Origin: Erigeron canadensis
Lineage: Eukaryota; Streptophyta; Magnoliopsida; Asterales; Asteraceae
Length of the DNA: 64,000 nucleotides
NCBI RefSeq assembly: GCF_010389155.1
Contig: NC_057763.1
Coordinates: forward strand, 31,230,645-31,294,644
Reading direction: 5' to 3'
The position numbers and the translations under genes are program-made. Of the stretch, positions 48,421-60,054 are shown piece by piece. The notes beneath the pieces are model-generated. The model had not been told where the DNA came from. It saw only the letters and a list, made by a program, of their open reading frames with translations, and searched no databases. How positions within the stretch are numbered: the stretch's first letter is position 1; every line of letters begins with the position of its first letter.

Positions 48421-49012
48421 AATTTCTGTCAAGACCATCCCCTAATTCGTTGAGAGATATGATGTTGATTACTCAAAAGTTTAGCCTGAAAATTCTTGGT
48501 GGGCTTATTAGAGGTGGCTACACATTCAATTAGTGTTCATGGGCTGTAGACATATTAAGCAAATGGGCCTATTGGAGGAGGCAGCACCCTCTAGTCGTGG
48601 CCAAAATCTAGTTCTTGAAGTAACCGGTTCCAGTCAATAACCATTGCGTGTTTACTGACACACTATCCTACCTTAGGGTAGCCCCCTTATTTCAAATAGA
48701 ATACCTATCCTATTAGCTCTGAATAGCTCTGAAGCAGGAAAGATTCTTTGCTTTTCTACACTACATTCTGCACGGAAAGGAGATGGTTGTTGAACATCTT
48801 CCTAGGCTCCTTCCATTGTACTCTTCCTTTACCCGAACTCCCAGCAACCAGAGAAGAGAAAACTACCCTAAAAATCCCATTTTAGATTTGATAGAACTGC
48901 CTTGCAACCAGGTCTTAGTGAAAGCAGACATACTATCTTGAACAAAACTAGCATTAAGAACACCTTTCAAATAAGATTCTGGTCTTTGACATAAAAAAAG
49001 AAGGTTGTAATA
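48421..49012. other. Unassigned region with coding-like minus-strand stretch
   Basis: On the minus strand, around 48900-48990, a frame reads CQRPESYLKGVLNASFVQDS, which looks like eroded protein-coding DNA, but I do not recognise it. The part around 48660-48730 is non-AT-rich and has TAGCTCTGAA twice. Possibly a gene, organellar or transposon fragment. Confidence 0.3.
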
Positions 49013-49240
49013 ATGAAAGGGACATCTGATAATTTGTTGACGGGAACCGATTCTTCAAGAACCGGAACCGGTTCATGGTCAACATTTGACCATTTTTTTC
49101 CGGTTTTTTTGACCAAGAACTGGTTTCGGAACCGATTTTTGGATCCAAAAGTGGAACCGGTTACAAACCGATCGGTTCTTGAGGAACCGTTTTTTTACGG
49201 TTCTCGGTTTTTTGGAACCGGTTTTTTTGCCCACCTCTAA
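49013..49240. mobile_element. hAT-like element end with GGAACCGG subterminal repeats
   Basis: Dense GAACCGGTT/CGGTTC motifs in both directions end with TTTTTTTGCCCACCTCTA. Its reverse complement, TAGAGGTGGGCAAAA, has the form of plant hAT termini. The opposite terminus was not found, so only one end is claimed. Confidence 0.55.
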
Positions 49241-49670
49241 CACCCTCTGCCCCTCCCTTCTAGGTTACCTCCCCATAGAGATATATATTAAAAACCCAAA
49301 ACCCATGAAAAATAACATTGGGTGTTACTTACTTGTCATTCCAAATAATTAAATAATATATTGCATTTTTTTTTATAAACTATAAAAAAAAATCCATCAA
49401 ATATAATTAATCATGTTACCTTGTGTACTAACAAGAAAAAGAATGATCAGAACCTAGAGGTTGATGAATGATCTCATTGTTGTTAATTGGATAACAATAA
49501 AATGTAATGTATAGCGAAGGCAATTCATATCCGAATTTCTGTCTATTACATGATGAGATAGATTTAATTAAAAAAAAAATAGCAATAATTAGAGGCAATC
49601 ACATGAAGATCGAAATAACCCCTTGTGTCTAGACGATCACTAGTGCTATTACACAGCTAGCTCTCTATAA
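49241..49670. other. AT-rich spacer / 3' flank of the small gene
   Basis: No gene; probably includes the 3' UTR of the gene at 49671-49964. Confidence 0.4.
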
Positions 49671-49964
49671 TTACATCAAAATAGCATAGCGCATACTATC
49701 AATGACCATAAGATGATTAGCCTCGGACATCCGTGAAGGCTCTCCAGATACCCAAACTCTATCAGTAGCACCACTAATACGGCGATCGAATGATATGCAT
49801 GATACAAGTGATGAGAGGGGAGCTCTTATTACGCGGTAAATAAGAGAAAGACCACTCGAGAACCCCGGTCTTGTATGTTGACCCATAGTTGGAAATTCAA
49901 CTCCATTTTCTTCTTCCAACTTGCTTTCATCGGCCACTTTAGGACTCTTCTTCATGCTCCTCAT
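49671..49964 (-). CDS. Small conserved-looking plant protein of unknown function, 97 aa
   Basis: Single exon. The first ATG in frame is at 49964 (an in-frame extension to 49985 has no ATG). The N-terminus is basic then acidic (MRSMKKSPKV, LEEEN); the middle has GFSSGLSLIYRVIRAPLSS and ISFDRR; the C-terminus is VWVSGEPSRMSEANHLMVID followed by SMRYAILM at the very end. The region is clearly richer in G+C and codon-like than its surroundings. I have an impression of small angiosperm proteins that end in this way, but cannot name a family. A TATATAT box lies at about 50117-50124 and two 2-codon uORFs lie just upstream. No signal peptide or membrane segment is obvious. Confidence 0.6.
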   Translation of the reverse strand: MRSMKKSPKVADESKLEEENGVEFPTMGQHTRPGFSSGLSLIYRVIRAPLSSLVSCISFDRRISGATDRVWVSGEPSRMSEANHLMVIDSMRYAILM

Positions 49965-49984
49965 CTTTAGACCACCAATACTCA

Positions 49985-50124
49985 ATTCATCACTTCATGC
50001 TTGATTAGTTAATTATATATTTCCCTTTTATCTAATTAAGGAAAATAAAGTATAAGCTACTAATATATATATGGATTAGAATGTAGTAGTGTAAGAATGA
50101 AGTGAAGAAAAATGGCATATATAA
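49985..50124 (-). promoter_or_regulatory. Promoter/leader of the 97-aa gene with two minimal uORFs
   Basis: TATATAT at 50117-50124 suggests a leader of about 120 nt. In it ATG AAG TGA starts at 49998 and ATG AAT TGA at 49990, each encoding one residue after Met, 34 and 26 bases before the main ATG. Confidence 0.5.
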
Positions 50125-51247
50125 GGAAGGAACTTTGTATATGGCCTATATAGCTAGTGGCATGTCATGATGGCCTTATATTAGTGCTTGTGATTGTCAT
50201 AGAAATGTTTTGCAAGTGCCATTTAGAAGACTCTCACTTCAGTCTTTTTCTTATTTATTTTATATTTAATTTGTAGCTAGGCATTGTTCAAAGATAAACC
50301 TGCCGCCTATAAGCGTGTTTATTACATGATTTCACTTTTAAAACGCGCATAAAATTATTATATGATGCTATGTCCATTAGATTAGATTATTAAACAAAAG
50401 TAGTATTAGATATAAATGGTATTGTATGTTTTGGCTGTGCCTTCTTTCTGTTTATATATAGTTTTTAGCTTAGTGGCCAATAATTACCTTAAAGAATCAA
50501 TTCTTAGTATGCACTTAAAGGTGAAATGGAAATATTCCCAACCTTTATGTGGTTTTGTACTTTTGTCTTCACATGTATGTAATTAACCTATCTTAGCTTT
50601 CTGTCGATACTGTCGCGTTAAAGCGAACCTGTGAATTTGATTATCTTTGTTGCGACTTTAGTCCAATACATACACCTCAAATACAAATAGGAAATAGCCA
50701 TGTGTTTAAGAATTGCATACAATCGATTGGTGATGACTGATGACATGGCGAATTTCACTTTCGAAGTCAAACAAGTCTTTTTTTGTGCGTTTTTATATGA
50801 AAAATATGTGATTCTTGATTGATTTCATGATAACCTTTATGGCTTTATCTGTATACTATTAATCTAGACGTACAAGGAGATAATGTTGGTGATGAAAGTG
50901 GGTTAGACTAGAGGATAATGTCAACACCAACACAAGTCAAAAAGTCAAAGGACCAGGGCTAATAAGTTGTATTGTTGTAAGAAGGGGAGCCATACAAGAC
51001 AAATAGCGATTACCATGAACTAATAACACTATTTAAGATTAGGATTGATCAATAATTTTGGATATACTCAGACCATAAGATTTGTTTTCAGTAGATGTGA
51101 TTGGGTCCTCCACTAATATTTTTAGGAATCCCTCCTACTCCATTACTAGATACCATTATCATATCAACTCTTATTTAAATTTTAAAATTTAAACAGCCCC
51201 GGCCCATTGCTTTCGGTTGCATTTGGACAAATATTGTATGACCCAAG
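50125..51247. other. AT-rich intergenic DNA
   Basis: No gene or repeat recognised. Confidence 0.45.
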
Positions 51248-52190
51248 TAGGTAGGGGTTGATCGGTCGGGTTATTTGAGTTTCGGGTTATTTGGTTCGGG
51301 TTATTCGGGTTTTAATGAATAATAAGTTAACCCGTAACCTAAACTGAATAAGTTTTGGGTTATTTGAGTTTGGGTTATCCGGGTTTGGGTTGTTTGGGTC
51401 GGGTTTTGGGTAACTCAAATAAAAAATTATGTGGACTATAAAGCTTACTAAACTTAAAACAAAAAGTTGGCAAATTATACTTCACTATAATTTTAATTTC
51501 AAAAACATTGAAAATCATACTTCGTAAAAGTGTAAATTAACAAATTGTTTATATTCAAAAGTGTTTCAACAACTTTGATTATCTAATTTTTAATTTAGCG
51601 CATTACAACATAGTTATATTAATCGATAAATAGTCATACATATGTAATATATATAAATTATAAACCATTAAAAATAATATAAAACATTTAATTAATTAAA
51701 CAATCTTGACAATATATAACGTAAATATTATTTAACTAAACTATTGAAGTAAAATTTAGTTAAGCTATTGTTATATGCAATTGTAATACAAGATGTATAT
51801 AGTGTAACTATTATACTCGTAATATAGTAATGCTTTTGTATAATACTAACAAAAGGCAAAACGGTATGTTTGATTTTTGTCTATCATAATACTTACAATA
51901 CAAAAATAACCGAGCAGGGAATCATATATGGTAATTTATAAATAAAAGCATAAATAGTGAGTCAACTATATAATATTCCTATAAATATCATATAGATAAA
52001 CAAAACAAAAAAATTTATATGGGTTATTCGGGTTAACCCAAATAAAATAAGTTTCACCCATAACCCAAACCATTTAAATTTATATGGGTTTGGTTAACCA
52101 AATAACGAACCCGAAACCCGAATAACCAAACCCATATAACCCAAATCCATTCGGGTTGGGTTGGGTTAATTGGGTATGGTTTTTTCAACT
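51248..52190. mobile_element. hAT-like non-autonomous element with GGGTTATT subterminal repeats
   Basis: The left 180 bp is dense in GGGTTATTTG and GGGTTTGGG motifs; the right 180 bp has both GGGTTATTCGGG and the inverted AACCCGAA/AACCCAAA motifs, with an AT-rich 600-bp centre. The start TAGGGGTTGATCGG is terminus-like. The motif is irregular, not the plant telomere repeat. Exact ends and target-site duplication were not resolved. Confidence 0.5.
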
Positions 52191-53680
52191 GTGTCTCAAA
52201 TTATACATATTTCACACATCTTTATTGGACGTTTTGTACCCGTTTTATAGCCATTTATACTTATTTTGTGGTGCCTTATGTTGTTTGCTAGTAGTTTCAG
52301 GGCTACAACAGGTACATTGCTCATAAATGGTAGAAAATAGCTTAAAATTGGTCCTTATGCACTAAACGGATGAAGCGTGATGAAGAGCGAAGCTGGAAAA
52401 GCAAGTACTAAAGAATCTCACGGCGCGACCAACACCACTCGCAGTGCGATACTGCACAAAATTCAACTCGTGGCGCGAGTCTGGTGGCTCACGACGCGAT
52501 AAAAAGTTCTGTAAGAAAAGGCGCTAGTTTTGGTAATTCTCGCGGCGCGACCAGGGGGACTCGCAGCGCAATTCTGAGCGAGTCTGACAGATTTTCTCTC
52601 TCCTGGGGTATAAATACCTGCTTTCATTCAACCATAACCCTAATCTTGGACACTTGAGCACACATACTTTGTTTCCAGCCATTTTTTTGAAGGGTTTTCA
52701 AGGGTTTTTCATCACTCCAACATACTTGAAGACTAATTTTGGCTCTTGTTACTCATTGTAGCTCAATTGTAACCTTGATTTGGAATTGTTCTCTATATTT
52801 GGTACATTATGTCCTCCTTTTTATTTGAATCTTTAGCTCTTTTTACTATGAGTAACTAAATCTTTATACATCCATGGAGATGAAGCGAAACAATTAGTCA
52901 TGGTTGCATAATATTTTGGATTCAAGCTGTTTTTACTTAACATTTTGTCAAGATCTTAATGAAGTGATTTCTTCTACTTAAACTTGTGTTTTTGGTGATA
53001 TTTGTGTTCTTCGTTAGTGGTACTAGTTGAATACAAGTATTATTTTAGTTGTTTGTCTATGAATAACTATTGCTAGGTCATGGTATGATAATAAAGAATA
53101 CAAGTCTAATAGAAACTACTTTGTTAACTAGATTTAACGGTTGGTGGTACCACATTTCTTTCACAACGATAAATTTGTTATTTAAATAATCAAACAAACT
53201 ATTTAGTTTAAGGAATTGTAATAGAGTTGGTGGTACCTTTTGTTGCAAGGAATTGAGTTGATTAGGTGATTTAGTCGATTTTACAAACGTAGTGCACCCG
53301 TTTGTGTTGTTGTCTTATCACGATTATTATCACCAACATGTATGAATTTTGAGCTTAAACCATATGCAACCTAGACTTCTTGTGTAGCGGATTCGACATA
53401 GATGGCTTTTTAATTATTGTTTACACTAAAACCATTTTCGATTAATTCTTCGGAATTACTAACTTGCTTTAATTTCGGCAAACTAACTTTTCAAAACGCA
53501 AAGTGACAACTCGGTCACAAACCAAACTTTCTCTTGATTTACATTTTAACAACCTTTAGTACAATTTCCGGTCCTTGTGTTCGATCTTGGTCTTACCAAT
53601 TAACTATATTACATACAAACGGGTACACTGCCCGTAAGTGTGTGGTAGTCAGTGAGCGGTAGATCTTTACACATGTCACA
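52191..53680 (+). mobile_element. LTR-like segment (Ty3-type?), approximate ends
   Basis: Begins near TGTGTCTCAAATTATAC. It contains CGGCGCGACC-type phrases (52420-52560), GGGGTATAAATACC at about 52606-52619 with a following ACCATAACCCTAATC leader, and a 3' part with GGGTACACTGCCCGTAAGTG. This sequence of features resembles LTRs of large plant Ty3 elements. No target-site duplication and no internal region were found, so the limits are approximate. Confidence 0.45.
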
Positions 53681-55249
53681 TTCTTAAAGTTTTAGGAGGA
53701 GTTTTAAGCTAATCTTTAAGAGGATTAATCATTTTCCTTTATGCAATAGAGATAAGATATTTTTTGCGAGGTAAGATAAATTTATTATCACTTTTTAACT
53801 TTATTCATAAAAATCAAAACCTGGTATCTTAAGTTTATTAATACGGTATGACGTTTGACTCTTACTAGGTCACCTTGATGTGCCGATCAAGTTTTTTAGA
53901 TTTATACTTTTTACTAGTCCTAATACCTCTACGATATACGGTAGCTATATAAATTTTATCATGAAAAAGTTCGAATATGCTTCATACATCATTCGTGAAT
54001 ATGAAATAAATTGTGGTTAAATTAATCGATGATCGAAGCTAAATTATAATAAATAGTAATGATAAATATAATATATGTTTAGTTAGAGTTTTGGAATTAC
54101 CTTAAATTTTTAGAACCACGTCAAAATCGAAACTTGTAAGCATAGTAGATGATGACAAATAGCGTTGTGATTTCGGATCGTAAACTCAAATGTTTGAAGT
54201 CTTCATGTTTATAGCTTATTATAATTAATATAAGTAATAGGAGTTGAAAAATTCAGAAAAAAAGAGACAAATATTAATGAGATAACGATTAGTCAAATCA
54301 GGTTATAATGTCTTTTGTAAAAGGACACGTGTCAATTAAAGTGTAACATCCCAAAACTTTTTGACGTTGACTGTTAACTTGTCGTTAGCGACCGTTAGTC
54401 ACTATGTGTTTTGTATGTGCTTATGTGAGTTAAATGATTTACGTGAGATATGTGTTAAAGTGATTTAAAGGAATGAAATCAAAGTTGATAATGATTAATA
54501 AAGTCAATTATTGTTCCCGATAAGATATAGGGGTCGATAAGTGTTCCCGTAGGCGTTAAAAGAGCCGTTTAGGGCCGAAACAAGTTATAACGAAGTGCGA
54601 GGGCCTAGATGTGAAGTTGGGAAAGTTGCTTCAGTATATAAAGGCCATGATGCACGACCATAATGCAGAAAAATCAGATCCAAAACCCTAGAAAAGTCTT
54701 GCACACAAACCCTAGGTCAATTCTTCAATAATAGTCGATTTCGGGGGATTTCGGAAGGGTTTTTGCTTGGTTTTTGATCCGTTGATCAACCCTACAGGTA
54801 TTATATCATCAATTGATTTTTGATTAAGTTTTAAAGTAGGTTTTGTCCCTGTAGATTCGACCATGAGGGCTGGGGTTGTTGGAAGTTGATGTTTTCGGTT
54901 AAAAACGACGTTTTCGTGAGTAAAAATCATTAATAGAGTTGATTAACTATGGCAAGATGCAAAATTTAATGTTGAATAATGTTGTTTGTATGTAAATAAG
55001 TGAATCCTAGGTGTTTAATTAGATCCATGTGTGTTCAATTGTGTTTTTGAATCAAACGTTGCAGTTTCGAGTCGTTTTGATGATCAAAAAGAGGGATTCA
55101 TTTATGTAATTGATTCAAGGATTAATTGATGTTTTCAAAGGCTTATTTGTGACCTAATTAATGTTAATTTAATGGGTAGAAGTCGTGGTGGATGTTTGGG
55201 ATCCGTTTGGAAGGAGATTAAGGAGAAGTGAAACAAGAGTGCTGGTTCG

Positions 55250-55480
55250 TCTAGTAGGTGCGACGCACCTCTAAAGAGGGTGCAACGCACCTAGTGTTGT
55301 GAGGGGAGGTTTGGTAGTGTGTCATCAGTAGGTGCGACACACCTCTCCATAGGTGCGGCACACTCATTGATACCGAGAAGGGGTGCGATAGAGGGTGCGT
55401 TGTAGGGTGCATTTATGTTCCTCCTAACTTTCTTTTAGTTGGTGCGGTGCACCATGGTTAGGGATGCGGCACACCTAGTC
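55250..55480 (+). repeat. Cluster of GGTGCGACGCACC-type short palindromes
   Basis: Variants of GGTGCGACGCACC, GGTGCGACACACC, GGTGCGGCACAC and GGTGCGGTGCACC occur at least six times within the LTR; most are near-perfect palindromes. Origin unknown; possibly a protein-binding or structural array. Confidence 0.65.
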
Positions 55481-56136
55481 TATTTATGTTGAAAATCATT
55501 GTTTAATGCTTAGATCGTTAATCATTCGGTCTAGGTTTTTGGGAGTACGTATCAAGCACCGTAAGCTTACTTTAAGTTGTTGTGAGCCCGTGTAAGGTAA
55601 GATACATGACTTTTCTCACGCTGGAGGCACAACAAAAGTAGTTTTCTTTAATTAACCTCTTAATCGGATTATCTTATGTGTGTTGGGTTATCAGGGTCAT
55701 GCGGTAGGTTATATGGGAACATATGCATGTTAAGTAGTTAATTATGTTGTGATGACGTTTAAAGTTGAAGTAATTATATGCATGTGTAATGTGATGATTA
55801 CAATGATGTTTCCATGAAGTGTTTATGATATGTGTTGTTGAAATGATTTAAGTTGATATGTTGACGTTTAAAGTAAAAGTAAGTATGTGCATATAAAATA
55901 TGATGCTTATAATTACGACGCCATGATATGTTTATGATATGTGATGTGATGTTGATAAAGTCGTTGATATGCCTAAATGTTGATATATGATGGCTTATAT
56001 GTGCACTTAAGTATGAATTGTCTAGTTCACTAGATACACGAAGAAATGTTATGAGATGTGCATGTTAATGTGGGTACACGTTGAAGTAGGTGTGAAACTC
56101 ATTAGGTAATGAATATACCTAAAGTTAAAGTAAAGT

Positions 56137-56250
56137 AAAGATGTTGATATGTGATTAGTTTAGGTGAAAGTGTAGCCTAAGCTAAAATAAAGTAAAGATG
56201 TTGATAAGTGATTGGTTTAGGTGAAAGTGTAGCCTAAGCTAATAAAGATA
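56137..56250 (+). repeat. ~60-bp direct repeat inside the LTR
   Basis: GTTTAGGTGAAAGTGTAGCC with its flanks occurs twice in tandem. Confidence 0.7.
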
Positions 56251-56312
56251 AGAAGTCTCGAGCATAATTTGTGTTAAGCTTAACCCGTGCTAGTTGAAAA
56301 GCTAGTGCGTAC

Positions 56313-56475
56313 GTGGTCGCTTGAGTGGCTCCTTGCAGCATAGTTATGTTGATCTAGTATTTCCAGGTGGAGTGACTAACCATCAAGACGGGATACTAAA
56401 AAGTGGTCGCTTGAGTAATTTCTTGTGGCATAGTTACGTTGATCTAGTATTTCCGGGTGGAGTGACTAACCACCA
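56313..56475 (+). repeat. 90-bp direct repeat inside the LTR
   Basis: The unit starts GTGGTCGCTTGAGT at 56313 and again at 56403 and ends GGTGGAGTGACTAACCA in both copies. Confidence 0.8.
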
Positions 56476-56499
56476 ATGTTAAAAGCATAACGGAATGCT

Positions 56500-56665
56500 T
56501 AAAGTTGATAAGTCGATACGTTGATTAAAGTTGATAAGACGATAAGTTGACATATTGATAAGTCGATACGTTGATTAAAGTTGATAAGACGATAAGTTGA
56601 CATGTTGATAAGTCGATAAGTTGATTAAAGTTGATCAAAGTTGATAAGAAGATAAGTTGATTAAG
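56500..56665 (+). repeat. ~50-bp minisatellite inside the LTR
   Basis: About three units of GTTGATAAGTCGATACGTTG followed by ATTAAAGTTGATAAGACGAT. The last unit is diverged. Confidence 0.8.
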
Positions 56666-57650
56666 TTGCTTACGTTGATTAAGTTGATTATAAGTATGAT
56701 TTATTGTTGATAGGCACAATTAGGAGTATATATCCTACATGTGCTATAAATATATATGTGATATGTTTAAGTGTGGTATGTAAGACGTGAGATGAAGTGG
56801 ATTAAGCTGATTAAGTTGATAATAAGATCGATATATGTGTGAAAGAAGTATATGTGCTTTACGTTATGAGATCACAATGTGACGTGAGAATATGCGCTAA
56901 TATGAATACGTGTGACAAGTTTATGTGTGATATGCCAAGATATGATATGAAGTTACGTTTAAGTGGTAAGTCTATGTTGATATGATATAAGATATTGATT
57001 AAGATGTGAGTATATGATGATATGATGTATATGTTGATATGAAATGAAATGTGATGCAATGTGGGAAAAGGGAAGTGTGGGTTGATCTATGATTGTTGTC
57101 GATGATACGTGTGATTATGTTTTATGAAAGTAAAATGAAGAACGTTTTATCAAAATGTGTGTATCTTACTTAGCTAATTTTATTAGCTAACACTTGCTTT
57201 TATGAAAATGTTGTATCCTTCAGGATAAGCAGGTTTGAGCTAGATGTTGCGGCTACATATTTACGTTTATGTTACATGTAATAATGAATGACATTTATGT
57301 TTGTTTCAAGACTTGGATTTCATTTATATTGTTTTGATGATGCACGTTAGTAACACCATTTTATAAAGGTAGTAAGGTACCATCCGGTTACGGATGAGGA
57401 AGTTTTAAAGTGATCCTTTTCCGCTACGTATTAAACGCTGTTTGACAAAAGTTTTTTTTTGAAATCCAGGTTTTAAAACGACGGTTGTTACATAAAGAGA
57501 CAATTATTAATGAGATAACGATTAGTCAAATCAGGTATAAAACTAATTTAACAAAATAAATAAATTAAAAGAACACGTGTCAATTAAGGATTACGTCACG
57601 TGTCGTTTCAAGAATATGTGAAACATGTTTTAGTTTATGGGTAGATAGAT

Positions 57651-58058
57651 GTAGGATAGTCCTATGGTCAAAGCGTAATAATAACAACTTTTGTGTTAAT
57701 GTTAAAAAAAAAAAAACCACGACTTTTGTGTTAGAAATTCTTTAATTATGCCACAAACAATATGCGTAAAGTTCTAAAATTCGAAGAAATAATACCATCA
57801 ATCCTGATGAGTAATCACATAAAACACAAATAAATTATATATAGTTTGACATCACAATTCACAAATATAAATTATCTAATATTTCCACCGGCGTATAAGT
57901 ACGTATATATGTGCATGTATATATATTCAAGCCCGGATAGTTTGAACGATTCCGACCAAAACCACTAAACATTCGATCAGTTGAATTTTTTGTTACCACT
58001 CATGTTGTCGCATTTTCGTGCCTGGACAATAATATATGAGTGCTGAAGATCATACTAG
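57651..58058. other. 3' flank of the polygalacturonase gene
   Basis: AT-rich; probably contains the 3' UTR of the minus-strand gene starting at 59624. No other feature. Confidence 0.45.
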
Positions 58059-59624
58059 TCATATTTTAGATTTGGGCGCACTTGTACAAACTGGAGGGAC
58101 AACTTGGCCGACGACTTTGGGTTTAACGTTTGTACATTCGGAGGTGGCTCCTCCTCCGGCTCCTTGAAATACCAAGTTGATATCTCCGACCTCCACGTTG
58201 TCACAAAATCCTTGGCTGCAAATAAGCTTCACTGCTACTTTTGTTGCCGATGTTCCCTTGATCTTCCTAAAGCTTATGTTGGACATCTTCACTTTTGTTG
58301 GACCTTTCTGTTAGGAGATATATGTAAACTTGGATTATATAATTAACTTTACCAAAAATTTGATTTCTACTTGTGTGACCAACACTATCTATATAGAATA
58401 TAGTCATAGCTATGGTTAATTATAAACCAAGATTGTGTTCGTATCATAGTGTAGGCCGGAATCAGAACAGAACGTACGTCACAGTGTCCACTGGGGCAAT
58501 ATTGATGATCGATTATAACAGGATTCATCACTTTGTCCATGATGATGTCTTCAAAATGCATATCACTCGCGGTTCCAGGAGTACCATTAGGCCAACTTTT
58601 GATCCTAACTCCATTTTGGGTTCCAATGATGGTACAATTCTTGACCCAAATTCCTTGTACAGGTAATTCATCTTTATACCTACCCAAGCTTCCAATACTG
58701 ATGCCATGTCCTGGTCCACATGTCACCTTTTCTACACGGACGTTCTTGCTACCGTCTCCAAAGGAAATACAATCATCACCAGTTTTTATAACTGAGTTTG
58801 TGATGTTGAGGTTGTTTAACCGCCCGATATGAATTCCATCTGTGTTAACACTGTCTCCGGGTGCATTAACAGTAATGTGGTCAAAATTGGTGTTGTCACA
58901 ACCCAATATATTAATGTGAAAAAATTTGCTATTTGTAGATGTTAAATCTTTTACTAATGAATTATTGATTCTGGTAAACCCAATATTCTGCAAAAGGCAA
59001 TGATAAATTAAGGTTAAATGCTATTAACTTTAAAAATCAAAATCAACAAACAGAAACACTTACGGGTGGCAGAGCGCATGATGCAGTCTTAGCGCATTGG
59101 TTACCTTTCCATACAGCTTGCCCTTGACCGTCAAGGTTACCACCAGTCCATGTTAATTTATCAACGTCCCTGATCGTGATCCACCTATTTTCTTTGAACT
59201 TTGCAAGTTCGGGAGGAGCCTTTATAGTGGCTCCGGTAGCCTTGATCTCAATCGGACCCTTGCAAGGACCAGCTAACATAATTGGAGGAAGTACTAGATA
59301 TGTCCCGGCTGGAATAACCAGCGAGCTTGGTGGTGGCCCATTACATGCTTCTTTCCAAGCGGCCATTAACACCTAATTTCAATTCAATTGGAACTATAAA
59401 TAAGCAAAACAAAGTATAACGTCCACATTCGATATAGTGTCACAATAAAACATATATGTGTAACTAATGATTTGTAACATCACTATTACCGGGCCATCAT
59501 CAGTTTTACCATCAGCCTTTGCACCTTTAGCTTTTATATCAATGACAGCAGAATGGTTCATTGTAATTGATGCCATAAGAAACAAGCTACATATTGCTCT
59601 TTGAATGTAGCTTTTTTTACCCAT
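58059..59624 (-). CDS. Exopolygalacturonase (GH28), pollen type, 400 aa
   Basis: Four exons on the minus strand: 59624-59490, 59372-59064, 58987-58478 and 58307-58059; all junctions are GT-AG and phase 0. It hydrolyses alpha-1,4-linked galacturonic acid in pectin in the cell wall. The signal peptide is MGKKSYIQRAICSLFLMASI onward; the upstream in-frame ATG at 59678 is not preferred because a TATA-like CATAAATACC lies at about 59700, only ~25 bp away. GH28 signatures are complete: NTDG (about 196-199), GDDC (218-221), GHGISIGS (241-248) and RIK (276-278), covering the catalytic Asp residues and the substrate-binding His and Arg/Lys. Cysteine-rich C-terminus ends CTSAPKSKI. The closest match in my memory is the pollen exo-PG group. 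A second gene lies about 4 kb upstream (63841-64000), same strand. Confidence 0.93.
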
Positions 59625-59697
59625 TTTTAATGAAGTTTTTACTTCCTTCTGAGCCTTATATTTGGGGTTTCCAATCATGAAGTTACTGATGGTAAGG

Positions 59698-59708
59698 AAG
59701 GGTATTTA
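59698..59708 (-). promoter_or_regulatory. TATA-like box of the polygalacturonase gene
   Basis: Minus-strand TCATAAATACC, about 80 bp upstream of the preferred ATG at 59624. Confidence 0.5.
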
Positions 59709-60054
59709 TGAGAGATAAGAAGTTTTAGTGGGAACTTTATATTTCTTTCATTGGTTACCAAACATTTTTAGGCAAGCTTTTCATAACTCATATTGTAGCT
59801 TTCATCTCTTGGGTGAACTTTTTTTTGTTCAAATTGTGCCAAGTGTACTTTTTGTTCCAAGATTATTTCAATATATACTTTTTAAAAGTGAAGTGGTAAG
59901 ATGGAACTGATGTGACAAAACTGATGAAAAGTGATGTACGTCACATTGGGAACTCTCTTATATCGGGCCTGAGTGATCAATCCACCCGTTTAGACTTAGC
60001 TTATAGCTTATTGCATAATAAAATTGAACCAATTGGCAGTCATAAAGCACAACG
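59709..60054. other. Upstream region of the polygalacturonase gene
   Basis: T-rich; no specific site identified. Confidence 0.4.

Larger units (their letters stand above)
54342..57492 (+). mobile_element. 3151-bp solo LTR (Ty3/gypsy-like)
   Basis: Starts TGTAACATCCC and ends GGTTGTTACA, with TAAAG on both sides (54337-54341 and 57493-57497). The TG...CA ends, short inverted terminus and 5-bp duplication define an LTR; no second LTR or polyprotein is present. A promoter-like GTATATAAAGGCC lies at about 54635. The size and TGTAACATCCC start resemble long LTRs of plant Ty3 chromoviruses. It contains several internal repeats (listed separately). Confidence 0.8.
53914..57645 (-). mobile_element. 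Family-A Helitron-like element, copy 4, split by a solo LTR
   Basis: Minus-strand start TCTACCCATAAACTAAAACA at 57645 and minus-strand end CTAG at 53914, with the conserved CGACACGTGACGTAATCC and GTGTCAATTA-type blocks, so it is the inverse of the 32925-34131 copies. Without the LTR it is about 580 bp. A block of roughly 85 bp (GAGATAACGATTAGTCAAAT through ACACGTGTCAATTAA) occurs on both sides of the LTR, meaning a local tandem duplication existed before or arose with the insertion. Confidence 0.6.

Noticed and set aside
51248..52190. Interstitial telomere repeat (GGGTT-rich)
   Set aside because: Spacing is irregular, the motif is mostly GGGTTATT or GGGTTTGGG rather than the plant TTTAGGG heptamer, and it occurs at both ends of an AT-rich core, as in hAT subterminal regions.
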